From contig CAMYJF010000017.1 of the NCBI GenBank assembly GCA_947258555.1, forward strand, positions 1-64,000: a DNA stretch of 64,000 bases, in the 5' to 3' direction. The position numbers and the translations under genes were made by a program. The notes under the pieces were generated by a model. It did no database searches. It was not told the DNA's origin and saw only the letters and a program-made list of their open reading frames with translations. Shown here piece by piece: positions 62,108 through 64,000 of the stretch; position 1 is the first letter of the stretch, and the number at the start of each line of letters is the position of its first letter. The stretch is from an uncultured Eudoraea sp. GTDB taxonomy: Bacteria; Bacteroidota; Bacteroidia; Flavobacteriales; Flavobacteriaceae.

Positions 62108-64000
62108 TTAGCGTTTAGGTGTTGATGCCCCTTTTGGGAGCTTACGTGTCATATTATCCTTGTTTTTGTCAAATACGTAATCGATGATCTGTTCGTGCCT
62201 GATCTTAGAGCGTACGCCGCTACCTGCTGCAGGCGAGGCGTAAATCCTTCTGGAAGCGACACGGAATTTACGAGCCGGTTCGAAGTGCATTAAGATATGG
62301 CTCCATGCGCCCATATTTCGTGGTTCTTCCTGCGCCCACACGATATCCTTGGCATGGTTATATTTCGTGAGGATGGCTTTGAGATGCTCTGAGGGAAGTG
62401 GAAATAATTGTTCAACCCGGACCAAAGCGACATCATCCCGTCCGTATTCTTCCCGACGTGCCAACAAGTCGTAGTAAAATTTACCTGTACAGAATACGAG
62501 TGTCTCAACTTTTTTGACATCCGCAGCATTGTCATCGATCACTTCCTGGAAATTCCCAGAAATCAACTCATCGACGGGAGAGACAGCCCGGGGATGCCGC
62601 AGTAAACTCTTGGGAGAAAAGACGATCAATGGTTTACGGTAATTCACTTTCATCTGTCTGCGCAGGACGTGGAAGAAATTTGCCGGAGTTGTACAATCCA
62701 CTACGAACATATTATCTCTTGCACATAATTGCAGATAACGTTCCATTCGCGCCGAGGAATGTTCCGCTCCCTGCCCTTCATACCCATGGGGTAATAGCAT
62801 AACGAGACCGTTCTGGGTTTTCCATTTGTCTTCAGCGGCGGAGATATATTGGTCGATCATGATTTGTGCTCCGTTACTAAAATCCCCGAATTGAGCCTCC
62901 CAGATCGTGAGGGTGTTAGGGCTGGCCATGGCATAACCATAATCGAATCCCACGACACCATATTCCGATAATAGCGAGTTGTAGATCTGAAACGATCCTT
63001 GTTTATCCGATACGCTCTGTAATAGAATGACCTCCTCTTCGCTATCTTCAACTTTGATCACTGAATGCCTGTGAGAAAAGGTACCACGCTCTACATCCTG
63101 ACCCGATATCCGGACATCGAACCCTTCGTCCAGCAAACTACCATATGCAAGTAGCTCACCCATGGCCCAGTCCAGTTCCTGGGTTTCAAAGAACATCTTT
63201 TTTCGCCCACCGATCAACCGCTCGATCTTCCGTATGAATTTCTTGTCCGAAGGAAGTTCGGTAATGGCTTTGGCAATTCGATTGAGGTCTTTTTCTGCAT
63301 AGCCAGTCTTCACCGGATCCATCATCTCCCATTCCCGAACATTTTTAAATCCACTCCATTCATCTGCCATAAATGGCGTGATGATCGTTTTCTCTTCCTT
63401 GCGGGAATCCATAAGTTCTTCTTCCAGGCTCGCCTTGTATCCAGTCTCTAATGTTTTGACATAATCCGCATTGATGACACCTTCCCTGATGAGCCGTTCT
63501 GCATAGATGTCCCGTGGATTTTTATGCTTTGCGATGGCTTTATAGAGAATCGGCTGGGTAAACCGGGGCTCGTCTCCTTCATTATGTCCATATTTTCGAT
63601 ACCCTAATAGATCCAGAAACACGTCCGTCTTAAAACGCATCCTGTATTCCAGGGCAAATAATGAGGCATGTACAACAGCTTCGACATCATCAGCATTGAT
63701 GTGCAAGACCGGACACAAGGTAACCTTGCCTACATCTGTGCAATAGGTTGACGTCCTGCCATCGAGGTAGTTGGTGGTAAAACCGATCTGGTTGTTGACC
63801 ACGATATGCACCGTACCATTGGTACGATAGCCATCAAGACCCGCCATCTGTACGACTTCGTACGCTATGCCCTGACCGGCAATGGCTGCATCGCCATGTA
63901 CGATAATGGGTAGGACCTTTGAATAATCGTCAGCGTAGTGGGAGTCTTGTTTGGCTCTGCTGATCCCGGCTACAACCGAACCTACGGCCTCAAGGTGTGA
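62108..64000 (-). CDS. sucA: 2-oxoglutarate dehydrogenase E1, C-terminal part only
   Basis: The frame stays open to the right edge; the Met at 63845-63847 is internal. About 631 residues are visible. The part upstream of that Met reads SHLEAVGSVVAGISRAKQD and then VHGDAAIAGQGIAYEVVQMA, the typical E1 thiamine-diphosphate region. It is followed by VVNNQIGFTTNYLDGR, VFLDLLGYRKYGHNEGDEPR, LPHGYEGQGAEHSSARMERY and WAQEEPRNMGAWSHI. E1 decarboxylates 2-oxoglutarate and reductively succinylates the lipoyl group of SucB, encoded just downstream. Confidence 0.96.
   Translation of the reverse strand, partial: SHLEAVGSVVAGISRAKQDSHYADDYSKVLPIIVHGDAAIAGQGIAYEVVQMAGLDGYRTNGTVHIVVNNQIGFTTNYLDGRTSTYCTDVGKVTLCPVLHINADDVEAVVHASLFALEYRMRFKTDVFLDLLGYRKYGHNEGDEPRFTQPILYKAIAKHKNPRDIYAERLIREGVINADYVKTLETGYKASLEEELMDSRKEEKTIITPFMADEWSGFKNVREWEMMDPVKTGYAEKDLNRIAKAITELPSDKKFIRKIERLIGGRKKMFFETQELDWAMGELLAYGSLLDEGFDVRISGQDVERGTFSHRHSVIKVEDSEEEVILLQSVSDKQGSFQIYNSLLSEYGVVGFDYGYAMASPNTLTIWEAQFGDFSNGAQIMIDQYISAAEDKWKTQNGLVMLLPHGYEGQGAEHSSARMERYLQLCARDNMFVVDCTTPANFFHVLRRQMKVNYRKPLIVFSPKSLLRHPRAVSPVDELISGNFQEVIDDNAADVKKVETLVFCTGKFYYDLLARREEYGRDDVALVRVEQLFPLPSEHLKAILTKYNHAKDIVWAQEEPRNMGAWSHILMHFEPARKFRVASRRIYASPAAGSGVRSKIRHEQIIDYVFDKNKDNMTRKLPKGASTPKR

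Overview
The window is a chromosomal segment of a marine-type flavobacterium (Bacteroidota, Flavobacteriaceae). The evidence is the alternative complex III plus caa3-type oxidase operon, DUF5916 and DUF2723 proteins, a PorT-like barrel next to ExbB/ExbD genes, an infB-nusA-rimP block, and promoters of the Bacteroidota type (TTTG ... TAnnTTTG). Almost everything is core metabolism and housekeeping. The accessory signal lies in two short repeat-rich islands.

Layout. 1-1210 (-): 5' part of a two-component propeller regulator that runs off the left edge. 1631-2710 (-): methyltransferase. 2907-3817: a 54-bp tandem array followed by a 390-bp cassette, in which a small GIY-YIG nuclease gene is bounded by 23-bp inverted copies of the array's core sequence. 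3884-5136 (-): ruvB and a zinc-ribbon gene. 5323-6927 (+): pckA. 6979-7833 (-): GIN-domain secreted protein. 7956-19636 (-): eight-gene respiratory operon actABCDEF-coxB-coxA. 19870-20241 (+): SPOR protein. 20253-24706 (-): rimP-nusA-infB with a hairpin-bearing leader. 24950-26269 (+): cation/proton antiporter.

26323-27062 is a second repeat island. A different family of nested palindromes surrounds a second GIY-YIG gene, immediately beyond the terminator of tRNA-Gln. Then follow a DUF2723 membrane protein (+), a cysteine-less thioredoxin-like protein, a metallophosphoesterase and cutC (-), a glycosylasparaginase and polA (+), a lipoprotein and two paralogous DUF5916 outer-membrane proteins (-). 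43132-47534 (+) carries the translation cluster rplM-rpsI, rpsB-tsf, pyrH-frr. tsf has lost its central section and its frame. After that come an MMPL transporter, asnS, rpoN, a membrane protein (+), a PorT-like barrel, an exbB-exbD-exbD cluster, tRNA-Ser, asparaginase and tatD (-), a retropepsin-like protein and a di-heme peroxidase (+), and sucB with the C-terminal part of sucA (-) at the right edge.

How the genes work together. ActA-F passes quinol electrons to the adjacent CoxAB oxidase. ExbB/ExbD would energise TonB-dependent outer-membrane transport. SucA/SucB belong to the TCA cycle and PckA leads out of it to gluconeogenesis. The translation genes form the expected growth-rate cluster.

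The most interesting pattern is that both small GIY-YIG nuclease genes sit inside their own distinct palindromic repeat family. This resembles the REP/RAYT relationship of proteobacteria but with an unrelated nuclease fold. Other points worth checking are the damaged tsf, a shared helix-hairpin-helix-like tail on both ActC and ribosomal protein S2, a possible attenuator ahead of rimP, and a precise 26-residue loss in one DUF5916 paralogue.
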